Positions 8,190-13,805 of a stretch of DNA of 13,805 nucleotides are shown in pieces (within the stretch, counting starts at the first letter, position 1; each line of letters begins with the position of its first letter). This DNA is from Lachnoclostridium sp. UBA933 (GTDB lineage: Bacteria; Bacillota; Clostridia; Lachnospirales; Lachnospiraceae). The stretch is taken from the NCBI GenBank assembly GCA_002293545.1, contig DBDL01000005.1, positions 6,113 to 19,917 of the forward strand. The letters are read 5' to 3'. Position numbers and translations under genes: made by a program. Below the pieces are notes generated by a model. It was not told where the DNA came from. It searched no databases and saw nothing but the letters and a program-made list of their open reading frames with translations.

Positions 8190-9956
8190 TCACATTTTTC
8201 CGGGTACTTCCAGTCCCAACAAATCCAAACATGTTTCTAACACATCTTTGATGATCTGAATCAATCCCAAGTAGGAAATTTTCTTCTTCTCATCCCGTTC
8301 CCCCAATATTGAATGGTCATGATAAAAACGATTGAATGCATCTGCCAGTTCATACATGAACACACAAATACGGTTCGGTGCTTTTTCTGTAAAAGCCGTT
8401 TCTATCACCTCCGTAAATCTAAGCAGCATCAAGTAAATTTCTCTTTCGGACTTATCCTGCGGCGGCTGCAAAGCCATTTCCCCATCCGGCACTCCGCCGG
8501 AAGCCCGGTATTTATTTAATAAGGATTTAATCCGCACGACCGTGTAAAGTAAGTACGGTCCCGTATTCCCCTCAAAGGACGCAAAACGTTCCAAATCAAA
8601 AACATAGTCTTTTGCCGGCTGATTCGATAAATCACCATATTTAATCGCCGCCAGCCCTACCTGTTCCGCAATCCGTTTCCCTTCTTCTTCGGTAAAATCC
8701 CTGATTTTCATCTTCCGATAAACTTCCCCGTTGATTTGTTCGATCAATGTTTCCAGTCTGAGCAAACCGCCGTCCCTTGTCTTAAACGGTTTTCCGTCTT
8801 TTCCGTTCATGGTCCCGTGTCCGATGAATAAGCATTCCGTATCCTCATGAATCAGCTTTGATTTTCTTGCCGTGCGGAATACTTGTGTAAAGTGCAGCTC
8901 CTGTCTTTTATCCGTAATATAAATCATTAAATCAGGATGAAACAATTTCATTCGTTCTACAATTGTAGCAAGGTCTGTCGTCGCATATAAGGTCGCCCCG
9001 TTTGACTTTACAATCAGGCACGGCGGCAATTCTTTCTTATCCCCGTCCTCTGATATATCAACAACAAGCGCCCCGTCACTGACAACAGCATATCCGTTCT
9101 CTTTCAGATACTTTACCATATCCGGAATATAAGGCTCTGCGTCACTTTCTTTCTTCCACAAATCAAATTCTACATTTAACTTATTATAATTACTTTTTAA
9201 GTCAGCTACAGATACATTCACAATATGCTGCCAAATTGCTTTATATGCCGGATTACCGCTTTGGAGCTCTGCGGTTGCCTCCTGTGCTTCTTTTTTATAA
9301 TCCTCGTCTTCCTTGGAGCGGGCACTGGCAAACGGATAAAGCTCTTCCAAATCGGATATTGTAAAAGGCGGCTCCGCCGGAAACTCACCGGAATAACCCT
9401 CTATAAAATAGGGCAGTTCCGGCTGTCTTCTCCTCAGCTCCGTAATAATCAAGCCAATCTGAAGTCCCCAGTCCCCCAAATGCACATCTCCGATTACCTT
9501 ATGTCCCATAAACCGGCTGATTCTCTTGATGCTCTCCCCGATAATCGCCGGACGCAAATGTCCCACATGCAATGCTTTTGCTACATTTGCCCCGCCGTAG
9601 TCCACAATAATAGTCATTACCCTGTCCGGAGAATTCAATCCAAACTTATCTTCTCTCCTCATCTGGCAGACAAGCCCGGCTAACATTCCCGAATCCACTC
9701 TCAGGTTTATAAACCCCGGCATTACTGCCGACACCTCACTGAAATCCTTATCCTCACTCAGGATTTCCACTATCTTTCCGGCAATTTTAATCGGTGCCGT
9801 TTTGTATTCCTTTGCTGCCGGCATTGCACCGCTGCACTGGAATTCACATAAATCCTGCCGATTAGAAATTCTCACCAATCCGTACTTTTTGTCGTAACCG
9901 GCTTCTGTAAACGCGGCTTCCATTTTATCATTTAAAATTTCTAAAATCGTTTTCAT
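8190..9956 (-). CDS. argS: Arginyl-tRNA synthetase
   Basis: A 588-residue class I synthetase that charges tRNA-Arg with arginine in the cytoplasm. An N-terminal additional (Add1-like) tRNA-binding domain covers about residues 1-105. The HIGH signature appears as ALHVGHLRP with the preceding lysine (NVAKALHVGH). The KMSKS loop is replaced by the GTMNGKDGKPFKTRDGG version known for this subclass of ArgRS, so its absence is not a defect. The C-terminal helical anticodon-binding domain begins near residue 450 and ends with the familiar LGLEVPGKM. AGGAG lies 6 nt upstream of the ATG at 9954-9956. Only 27 bp separate it from the large ATPase gene upstream, and I see no clear promoter in that gap, so argS expression may depend on readthrough or on a promoter inside the neighbour. 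Confidence 0.97.
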   Translation of the reverse strand: MKTILEILNDKMEAAFTEAGYDKKYGLVRISNRQDLCEFQCSGAMPAAKEYKTAPIKIAGKIVEILSEDKDFSEVSAVMPGFINLRVDSGMLAGLVCQMRREDKFGLNSPDRVMTIIVDYGGANVAKALHVGHLRPAIIGESIKRISRFMGHKVIGDVHLGDWGLQIGLIITELRRRQPELPYFIEGYSGEFPAEPPFTISDLEELYPFASARSKEDEDYKKEAQEATAELQSGNPAYKAIWQHIVNVSVADLKSNYNKLNVEFDLWKKESDAEPYIPDMVKYLKENGYAVVSDGALVVDISEDGDKKELPPCLIVKSNGATLYATTDLATIVERMKLFHPDLMIYITDKRQELHFTQVFRTARKSKLIHEDTECLFIGHGTMNGKDGKPFKTRDGGLLRLETLIEQINGEVYRKMKIRDFTEEEGKRIAEQVGLAAIKYGDLSNQPAKDYVFDLERFASFEGNTGPYLLYTVVRIKSLLNKYRASGGVPDGEMALQPPQDKSEREIYLMLLRFTEVIETAFTEKAPNRICVFMYELADAFNRFYHDHSILGERDEKKKISYLGLIQIIKDVLETCLDLLGLEVPGKM

Positions 9957-9983
9957 CCTATTCTCCTATATATTTCTTTCCTG

Positions 9984-12635
9984 TTATTTATTTCTTTTTA
10001 ATAATAATGATAATACTTTTGGTCTTGCTCCGCCTTTATACTTGAAATTTAATGTATGTCTAATGATTTCCGGCAAGTAATATTTATCATTATCCACCCT
10101 TAAATATCCTTCCTGTATTAACACTTTTTCTTCACCGGCGGTCAAATTAAAGGTATCTCTATAAAAAGGCAATGTTTTTATGTCAGAATCAGCCTTTTCA
10201 AGTTTATCAAAAATATCTTTTAATGCATTGATTTCTTGTTTAATTTCTGTTATTTTTTCTTCGGAGCATTTGGGAACAGCATTTCTAATCTCCGTAGGCA
10301 TAATAAACCGGTCATTATAGGTTGGTCTTCCTGGTTTCTCTGTTGCATACTGCAAAAAACGAATCACATCTCTTGCTTGTAATTGTCCGTTAAAATCAGA
10401 CAAAGCAGCTAATATCCATCTTGATGAATACGCCTCTTTAGAATCAGGTTTCCCCAATTTCGTACCCCATAACTTGACTAGATACTTCTCAATATTTTCT
10501 GATGACGCAATATCAATTTGCGTATCATCTTCATGATAGAAACTTGGTATTGCTTGACTTACCAACCATACAACTAATCGTAAGGCTTCCGTATTTGACC
10601 AATTCAATTCCATCGTTTTATAGAGATTATGAAATTGCATGTAATTAACCCCAATTGAATTATGTGCTAAATCCTGCCTTAAAAAAATAATGCAGCCAAT
10701 ATTTTTGAATTTTACTTCTAACTCATTCATCAAGTCTTGACATAATGCCTGAATAGAAAATTGTTCATTTTCTGATGACAAAGTATTCCGAAACAATTCT
10801 TCTAACCCATCAACCAAGAATACTATTTTTTTATTTTGATCCTCTAAATTTTGATTCATTCTTTTTAGTGAATCAACACTCTCCCAAGCTCCTATTAATA
10901 GTTCCCTCCAAAAATCAACCCATTCCAATTCTTCATGGTGTTCTTTCAAAAATGTTTTTATCTTTGTGCCATTATCCATCCAGAAAGAGTCAGCTATGTG
11001 AAGATTTAAAGCAGTATTATAATTGTGAATTGCCATTGTCAAAATCTCATTAATCTCTGAAGAATTGGTTGATGCTACCAACGGGATCATGATCGTATTT
11101 TTTTGTTTATCCTCGTCATCTTTTATTTCAATATTTTGAAATGAACTTACAAAGCATTTCCAATATTTCTTTTTTAATATTTCTTTATACAAGAATGTTT
11201 TTCCGGAACCTTTTGCTCCCATTATAATTGTCGTAGGTAATCTGGATGAGAACTTTTTAATTAGGTTTTTGATTGGCTGTGTCATCAATATATTAAAGTC
11301 AATATTTTCCTCTGCAGTAACCTGCTTTTCAGATAATTCATGTATCAATCGAATGTTCTCTTCTCTTTTTGATATGACACCCGTATCAATGCCCTTATCC
11401 TGTTGCTTATAATCATTCTTAACCAAAGTGTATATGTTTTTATAAAAGTCCCTTCCCTCTAATGCGTTCATTATATCAGATAATGACCCTAAATGGACAA
11501 GTTCACTGGCAAATGGCAGTTCCGTCAATAAATCATCCGTATACGAATCATCTGTATATGAATCATCCCCCTTTATACCATCCTCGCTTTCATTCATATG
11601 ATATAAAGACATCAAGTCTTCAATCATACCAGAGGCATTATAAGAATTTTGTCCCATTGTCAGCAATATCTCCGGCAGCATTTCAGACTTATTTATTGAT
11701 AATCCCTTATTTAACTGTTGCAGCAAAAGCTTTGTCCCCTCAATAGACTGATATGAAGTCGATGTAACAATATATTTTTTAACTCTCGGATCAAATAAAA
11801 TAGGAGCTGAAAATTCACTTATCCCAGCCCTTAAATCAATCAGTACGGCATCTGCTCCAATTTTTTCTCCAAGTCTGGAAAATACTTCTGCTAACCAATA
11901 CTTTTTATTATAACTATTTACAATACTCTCTGGACTTGAATAAATATCCAATAACTGTTCTATATAACGATATGTCGGAATAACTACATGTTCAACTATT
12001 CTTGTTTCCGTTTCAACTTTTATCGTGATATTATTTACTTTATCTGCAGCCAATGTAATAATGTCATCTACTTTATCCTGTCCCTGAATAATTTCCAATA
12101 AATCCAAATAACTAAACACATTATCTTCTGATTCTTCCATAAGCCATGTTATCCCAGGTGCTTCAATATCAGAATCAATAATCAGAAGTTTTTTGTTATC
12201 TGCTAACGCTGACCATGCTTTCGTAAATGCCAGCAAGGAAAGTGTTCTTCCAACCCCCCCTTTATAAGAATGGAACGCAATCACCGGACACCCGGATAAA
12301 TCATCTAATTTTGTTTCATAATATGCAGATTGTTGATACAGCACATTCTTAAAAAGCGGACTTAACATCTTGTTATTTTCACCAATATAATCTTCATCAT
12401 ATATAATATTTAGAAATTGACCATCCATATCTAGTACAATTCTTTCTTTTCTCTCATGATAATTATTATTAAATAACTCCGTTAATATTTTATGAGCTTC
12501 TTCTTTTTTATTTAAATCAGATAAAGATACGACAAGTTCCGAAGCATAGACTTCAATCTCCAAATTTCTCTCTATCCACTTATTTTTATTCTTAAATAAA
12601 TACCTCTCTATATCCTTCCATGTATAAAAAAACAT
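9984..12635 (-). CDS. Two-NTPase protein: KGGVGRT ParA-like domain plus second P-loop domain
   Basis: An 883-residue protein starting at ATG 12633-12635 (SD AAAGGA, 9 nt spacer); the in-frame TTG at 12656 has no SD. Residues 1-110 are an unrecognised alpha/beta module. A SIMIBI-type ATPase follows: HSYKGGVGRT at 122-131 with Arg130 where the P-loop Lys normally is, signature Lys125 kept, IIDSDIEAPG at 152-161, and VLIDLRAG at 264-271. A 357-368 acidic repeat (DSYTD twice) lies in a linker. The second NTPase has GAKGSGKT at 473-480, IVFLVDGLEE at 604-613 with Walker B Asp609, and possible sensor Arg653. Residues 738-883 are helical, with a winged-helix-like end. No membrane segment or known effector domain is visible. 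The KGGVGR loop occurs in large regulators linked to bacterial conflict systems; a defence role here is inferred. The gene is much more AT-rich than its flanks, which suggests transfer. Confidence 0.88.
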   Translation of the reverse strand: MFFYTWKDIERYLFKNKNKWIERNLEIEVYASELVVSLSDLNKKEEAHKILTELFNNNYHERKERIVLDMDGQFLNIIYDEDYIGENNKMLSPLFKNVLYQQSAYYETKLDDLSGCPVIAFHSYKGGVGRTLSLLAFTKAWSALADNKKLLIIDSDIEAPGITWLMEESEDNVFSYLDLLEIIQGQDKVDDIITLAADKVNNITIKVETETRIVEHVVIPTYRYIEQLLDIYSSPESIVNSYNKKYWLAEVFSRLGEKIGADAVLIDLRAGISEFSAPILFDPRVKKYIVTSTSYQSIEGTKLLLQQLNKGLSINKSEMLPEILLTMGQNSYNASGMIEDLMSLYHMNESEDGIKGDDSYTDDSYTDDLLTELPFASELVHLGSLSDIMNALEGRDFYKNIYTLVKNDYKQQDKGIDTGVISKREENIRLIHELSEKQVTAEENIDFNILMTQPIKNLIKKFSSRLPTTIIMGAKGSGKTFLYKEILKKKYWKCFVSSFQNIEIKDDEDKQKNTIMIPLVASTNSSEINEILTMAIHNYNTALNLHIADSFWMDNGTKIKTFLKEHHEELEWVDFWRELLIGAWESVDSLKRMNQNLEDQNKKIVFLVDGLEELFRNTLSSENEQFSIQALCQDLMNELEVKFKNIGCIIFLRQDLAHNSIGVNYMQFHNLYKTMELNWSNTEALRLVVWLVSQAIPSFYHEDDTQIDIASSENIEKYLVKLWGTKLGKPDSKEAYSSRWILAALSDFNGQLQARDVIRFLQYATEKPGRPTYNDRFIMPTEIRNAVPKCSEEKITEIKQEINALKDIFDKLEKADSDIKTLPFYRDTFNLTAGEEKVLIQEGYLRVDNDKYYLPEIIRHTLNFKYKGGARPKVLSLLLKRNK
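11531..11567. repeat. 15-bp tandem repeat, about 2.5 copies, in the linker of the two-NTPase gene
   Basis: The units at 11531-11545 and 11546-11560 differ only by C/T changes at two positions, and a partial third copy (AATCATC) starts at 11561. On the coding strand the repeats encode DSYTD twice, between the two NTPase domains. The 15-bp period keeps the frame, so copy-number change would lengthen or shorten an acidic linker without breaking the protein. Confidence 0.8.
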
Positions 12636-12639
12636 TTTT

Positions 12640-12828
12640 TCACATCCTTTCTTCAAGCCATTCCGCTATTTTCAGTAATTCCCTCTCCATTTTTCTTTCC
12701 TTTTCTCCCTCGTCATTTTTACTGACCCGTATACCATATCTGTATATTTGATGATAATTTTCAATTGTAATTTTATCGTTATGTATTGATTTCATATTAG
12801 TAAATCCAGCAAGCTCAATATGCCCCAC
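12640..12828 (-). CDS. Short ORF coupled to the two-NTPase gene (possible gene remnant)
   Basis: 62 codons from GTG 12826-12828 to TGA 12640-12642; the stop is 4 nt before the ATG of the large ATPase gene, whose SD lies inside this ORF. That spacing is typical of translational coupling. The GTG has no SD, and an internal ATG at 12793-12795 is only slightly better placed. The peptide ends in a charged amphipathic helix (MERELLKIAEWLEERM) and has no known domain. The frame stays open upstream of the GTG for another 11 codons, reading naturally as YQSFYKEVGHIELAG, which suggests the real N-terminus lies in another frame (see 12833-12994). It may be the 3' part of a frameshifted gene of about 115 codons. 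Confidence 0.45.
   Translation of the reverse strand: MGHIELAGFTNMKSIHNDKITIENYHQIYRYGIRVSKNDEGEKERKMERELLKIAEWLEERM
12645..12650 (-). promoter_or_regulatory. Ribosome binding site of the two-NTPase gene
   Basis: AAAGGA on the minus strand, 9 nt before ATG 12633-12635. It lies inside the short upstream ORF and overlaps the alternative TTG-started extension, so it decides for the shorter 883-residue product. Confidence 0.6.
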
Positions 12829-12832
12829 TTCT

Positions 12833-12994
12833 TTATAAAAGCTTTGATATATTATGACTTGTTATAATCGCCCTTTTTCCTTTGTTATTCTTCTTGTTAT
12901 CATCTCTTATTATATTTTTGGGGTTATCTTCACGCCATTTATCCAATATTTGATATACTTGTAAGTTATTGAGCAATCTCTGTTTATTATTCAT
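12833..12994 (-). CDS. Possible 53-residue ORF, or 5' part of a frameshifted gene
   Basis: ATG 12992-12994 to TAA 12833-12835. The peptide is basic and Asn/Lys-rich (LLNNLQVYQILDKWRED near the start) and has no domain I know. No SD precedes the ATG, and a strong promoter's -10 box ends just 2 nt upstream of the start codon, so this ATG would be at or before the predicted transcript start. The product would be leaderless, start later (TTG 12974-12976), or not exist. A single-base insertion near 12855 would join it to the 12640-12828 frame. Confidence 0.28.
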   Translation of the reverse strand: MNNKQRLLNNLQVYQILDKWREDNPKNIIRDDNKKNNKGKRAIITSHNISKLL

Positions 12995-13163
12995 TTATTT
13001 TAAATGTTAAATCACGAATTGTCAAGCAACCTCGTTCTGTTTTCACTGTTATTTCGGAATTAATTTTATATTTGGGGGTAAATAAAAAAACCGAAAACAT
13101 TCCGCTCATTTCATTGTTCTCTGCACGGATATTTTCTCGGCTAATACTATTGATATCATTCAT
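12987..13163 (-). CDS. Possible 58-residue ORF in the AT-rich segment
   Basis: ATG 13161-13163 to TAA 12987-12989, overlapping the next ORF by 8 bp. The middle looks strand-rich (ITVKTERGCLTIRDLTFKIN at the end). No SD is visible, and the ATG shares two bases with a TATAAT box, so the same doubt about transcript start applies. It contains a complete promoter-like sequence (12997-13025) and a small hairpin plus T-run (13084-13104), both of which argue that the stretch may be regulatory DNA rather than a gene. Confidence 0.25.
   Translation of the reverse strand: MNDINSISRENIRAENNEMSGMFSVFLFTPKYKINSEITVKTERGCLTIRDLTFKINE
12997..13025 (-). promoter_or_regulatory. Strong sigma-A-type promoter upstream of the two-NTPase gene
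   Basis: A perfect TTGACA (13020-13025) is separated by 17 bp from TAAAAT (12997-13002), one mismatch from the consensus -10. The predicted transcript begins near 12990 and would carry the short ORFs and the two-NTPase gene, with a leader of about 350 nt to the large gene's ATG. It is the best promoter in the window by match to consensus. Confidence 0.7.
13084..13104 (-). terminator. Weak terminator-like hairpin with T-run
   Basis: On the minus strand CGGAA-TGT-TTTCG (13092-13104) can form a 5-bp stem with one G-U pair, followed by G and seven T (13084-13090). It could end HD-GYP transcription about 130 bp after that gene, but the stem is short, and it lies inside the 58-codon ORF. Confidence 0.25.
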
Positions 13164-13189
13164 TATAAGTTATTTGTTCTTCAAAACAA
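13162..13189 (-). promoter_or_regulatory. Second, weaker promoter-like sequence
   Basis: TTGTTT (13184-13189), a 16-bp spacer and a perfect TATAAT (13162-13167). The start would be near 13155, shortly after the HD-GYP gene ends at 13230. In AT-rich DNA such matches are common, so this is much less certain than the downstream one. Confidence 0.4.
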
Positions 13190-13229
13190 TAATTTCAGAA
13201 TTAGCAGCCCAAGCACTTCCTTTCTCCCC

Positions 13230-13805
13230 CTATTCAAACTCCCGAAACATCTCATAAATCTGACCATACTGCTCTTTTATCTGCATATAGGTTCCGACAA
13301 TCTCCTCTTTTTCTTTTTCAAATTTCCGGATAATAGCATCAAAGTTATCCAATGCACAGGATACCACCTTTTGGCATAACCGTCCCGCTTTGGTTTCCTC
13401 TGACAATATCTTTTTTATTTCATTCCCGTCCATCTTATCCTTATAGCTTCTTTTCCCGTGCAATGCACTGATAATATCTGCCACTATGACGATTCTTTGC
13501 GGCAAGGTCAGCTCCTCTCCGGGCAAACCGCGGTGATATCCGGAACGGTCCAGCTTCTCATGATGCCGGATGGCAATCTCATAGATATCATTAATTACCG
13601 TATCCTTTAAAATCTGCTCCGTTATCTGTACATGGGTTTTCATCACTTCCATCTCTTTATCCGTAAGCTTCCTCGGTGCCTCCAAGATACTGATCGGAAT
13701 ACCGATTTTTCCAAGGTCATGCAATAACGCTCCGTAATAAACACAGCCTGCTTCCTGACTGTCCATGCAAAATAATTTTGCCAGTGCTTCCGCAAAAGCC
13801 ACGAC
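13230..13805 (-). CDS. HD-GYP-type phosphohydrolase, C-terminal part (5' end outside window)
   Basis: The frame is open through the window edge, so at least 191 codons are the C-terminal part of a longer protein. Counting from the codon at 13800-13802, HDLGK is at 28-32, His57 (MKTHV), His80-His81-Glu82, and Asp109 (IVAD). These are the metal-binding positions of the HD-GYP c-di-GMP phosphodiesterase family. The GYP signature is altered: HHEKLDRSGYH instead of HHExxDGxGYP, and VADIISAL instead of VADVYDAL. Metal sites therefore look intact while the signature loop is changed. A coiled-coil-like tail of about 40 residues follows. An N-terminal sensor or response-regulator domain may lie outside the window. 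Hydrolysis of c-di-GMP is the family role and is not proven here. Confidence 0.85.
   Translation of the reverse strand, partial: VVAFAEALAKLFCMDSQEAGCVYYGALLHDLGKIGIPISILEAPRKLTDKEMEVMKTHVQITEQILKDTVINDIYEIAIRHHEKLDRSGYHRGLPGEELTLPQRIVIVADIISALHGKRSYKDKMDGNEIKKILSEETKAGRLCQKVVSCALDNFDAIIRKFEKEKEEIVGTYMQIKEQYGQIYEMFREFE

Noticed and set aside
8041..8232. 63-codon minus-strand ORF spanning the argS/ATPase gap
   Set aside because: It overlaps the ends of both real genes in another frame and has no SD or domain; treated as a shadow.
8757..8834. Apparent loss of the KMSKS motif in ArgRS as a defect
   Set aside because: Many arginyl-tRNA synthetases with the lysine upstream of HIGH naturally lack canonical KMSKS, and the GTMNGKDGKPFKTRDGG loop is the normal replacement.
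13072..13257. Plus-strand ORF with a hydrophobic middle, as a small membrane protein
   Set aside because: TTG start without an SD, opposite to all genes, and it runs into the HD-GYP coding region. Hydrophobicity is expected from T-rich DNA.
1..13805. CRISPR arrays, tRNA or rRNA genes, insertion sequences, integrase or att sites
   Set aside because: I saw no regularly spaced repeats, cloverleaf sequence, transposase or recombinase, or matching direct repeats at the edges of the AT-rich segment.

Overview
The window looks like a stretch of chromosome from a low-to-moderate GC Firmicute. A Clostridia member, probably Lachnospiraceae-like, fits the gene content (tandem short MutS-family ATPases, a TtcA-like enzyme with a CYLCARMRRG block, an ATPase_2/DUF234 protein), the purine-rich Shine-Dalgarno sequences and the use of TTG and GTG starts. 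This placement rests on protein character and sequence style; no marker gene settles it. Every gene I can support lies on the minus strand, so transcription runs from high to low coordinates. Both end genes are cut by the window edge.

In transcription order: (a) the 3' part of an HD-GYP-type phosphohydrolase gene (13230-13805). (b) An AT-rich segment (about 9984-13200) unlike its flanks. It has about 400 bp of small overlapping ORFs and promoter-like boxes, a short ORF (12640-12828), and a large 883-residue protein with two different P-loop NTPase domains: a ParA/MinD-like domain with a KGGVGRT loop and a second AAA/STAND-like domain. (c) argS, arginyl-tRNA synthetase. (d) An ATPase_2/DUF234 protein whose nuclease-like tail seems to have lost its acidic residues. 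(e) A TtcA-like tRNA thiolation enzyme with a TTG start, possibly preceded by a 31-codon ORF with a good ribosome binding site. (f) A PAP2 membrane phosphatase overlapping a HAD phosphatase by 11 bp. (g) An aldo/keto reductase followed, with stop/start contact and a 4-bp overlap, by two tandem MutS-family ATPases without mismatch-recognition domains. (h) After a 178-bp gap with a strong sigma-A-type promoter, the 5' part of a gene for a single-pass membrane protein.

Most of the window is housekeeping or metabolic: translation (argS, TtcA-like), phosphate-ester hydrolysis (HAD, PAP2), redox (AKR) and DNA-associated ATPases (MutS-like pair). The unusual part is the AT-rich segment between the HD-GYP gene and argS. 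Its base composition, its position between conserved genes, and the two-ATPase architecture suggest a horizontally acquired conflict or defence-type module. That role is inference: no nuclease, TIR, protease or pore-forming effector is recognisable beside it. The small ORFs just upstream look either like a frameshifted partner gene or like a regulatory leader.
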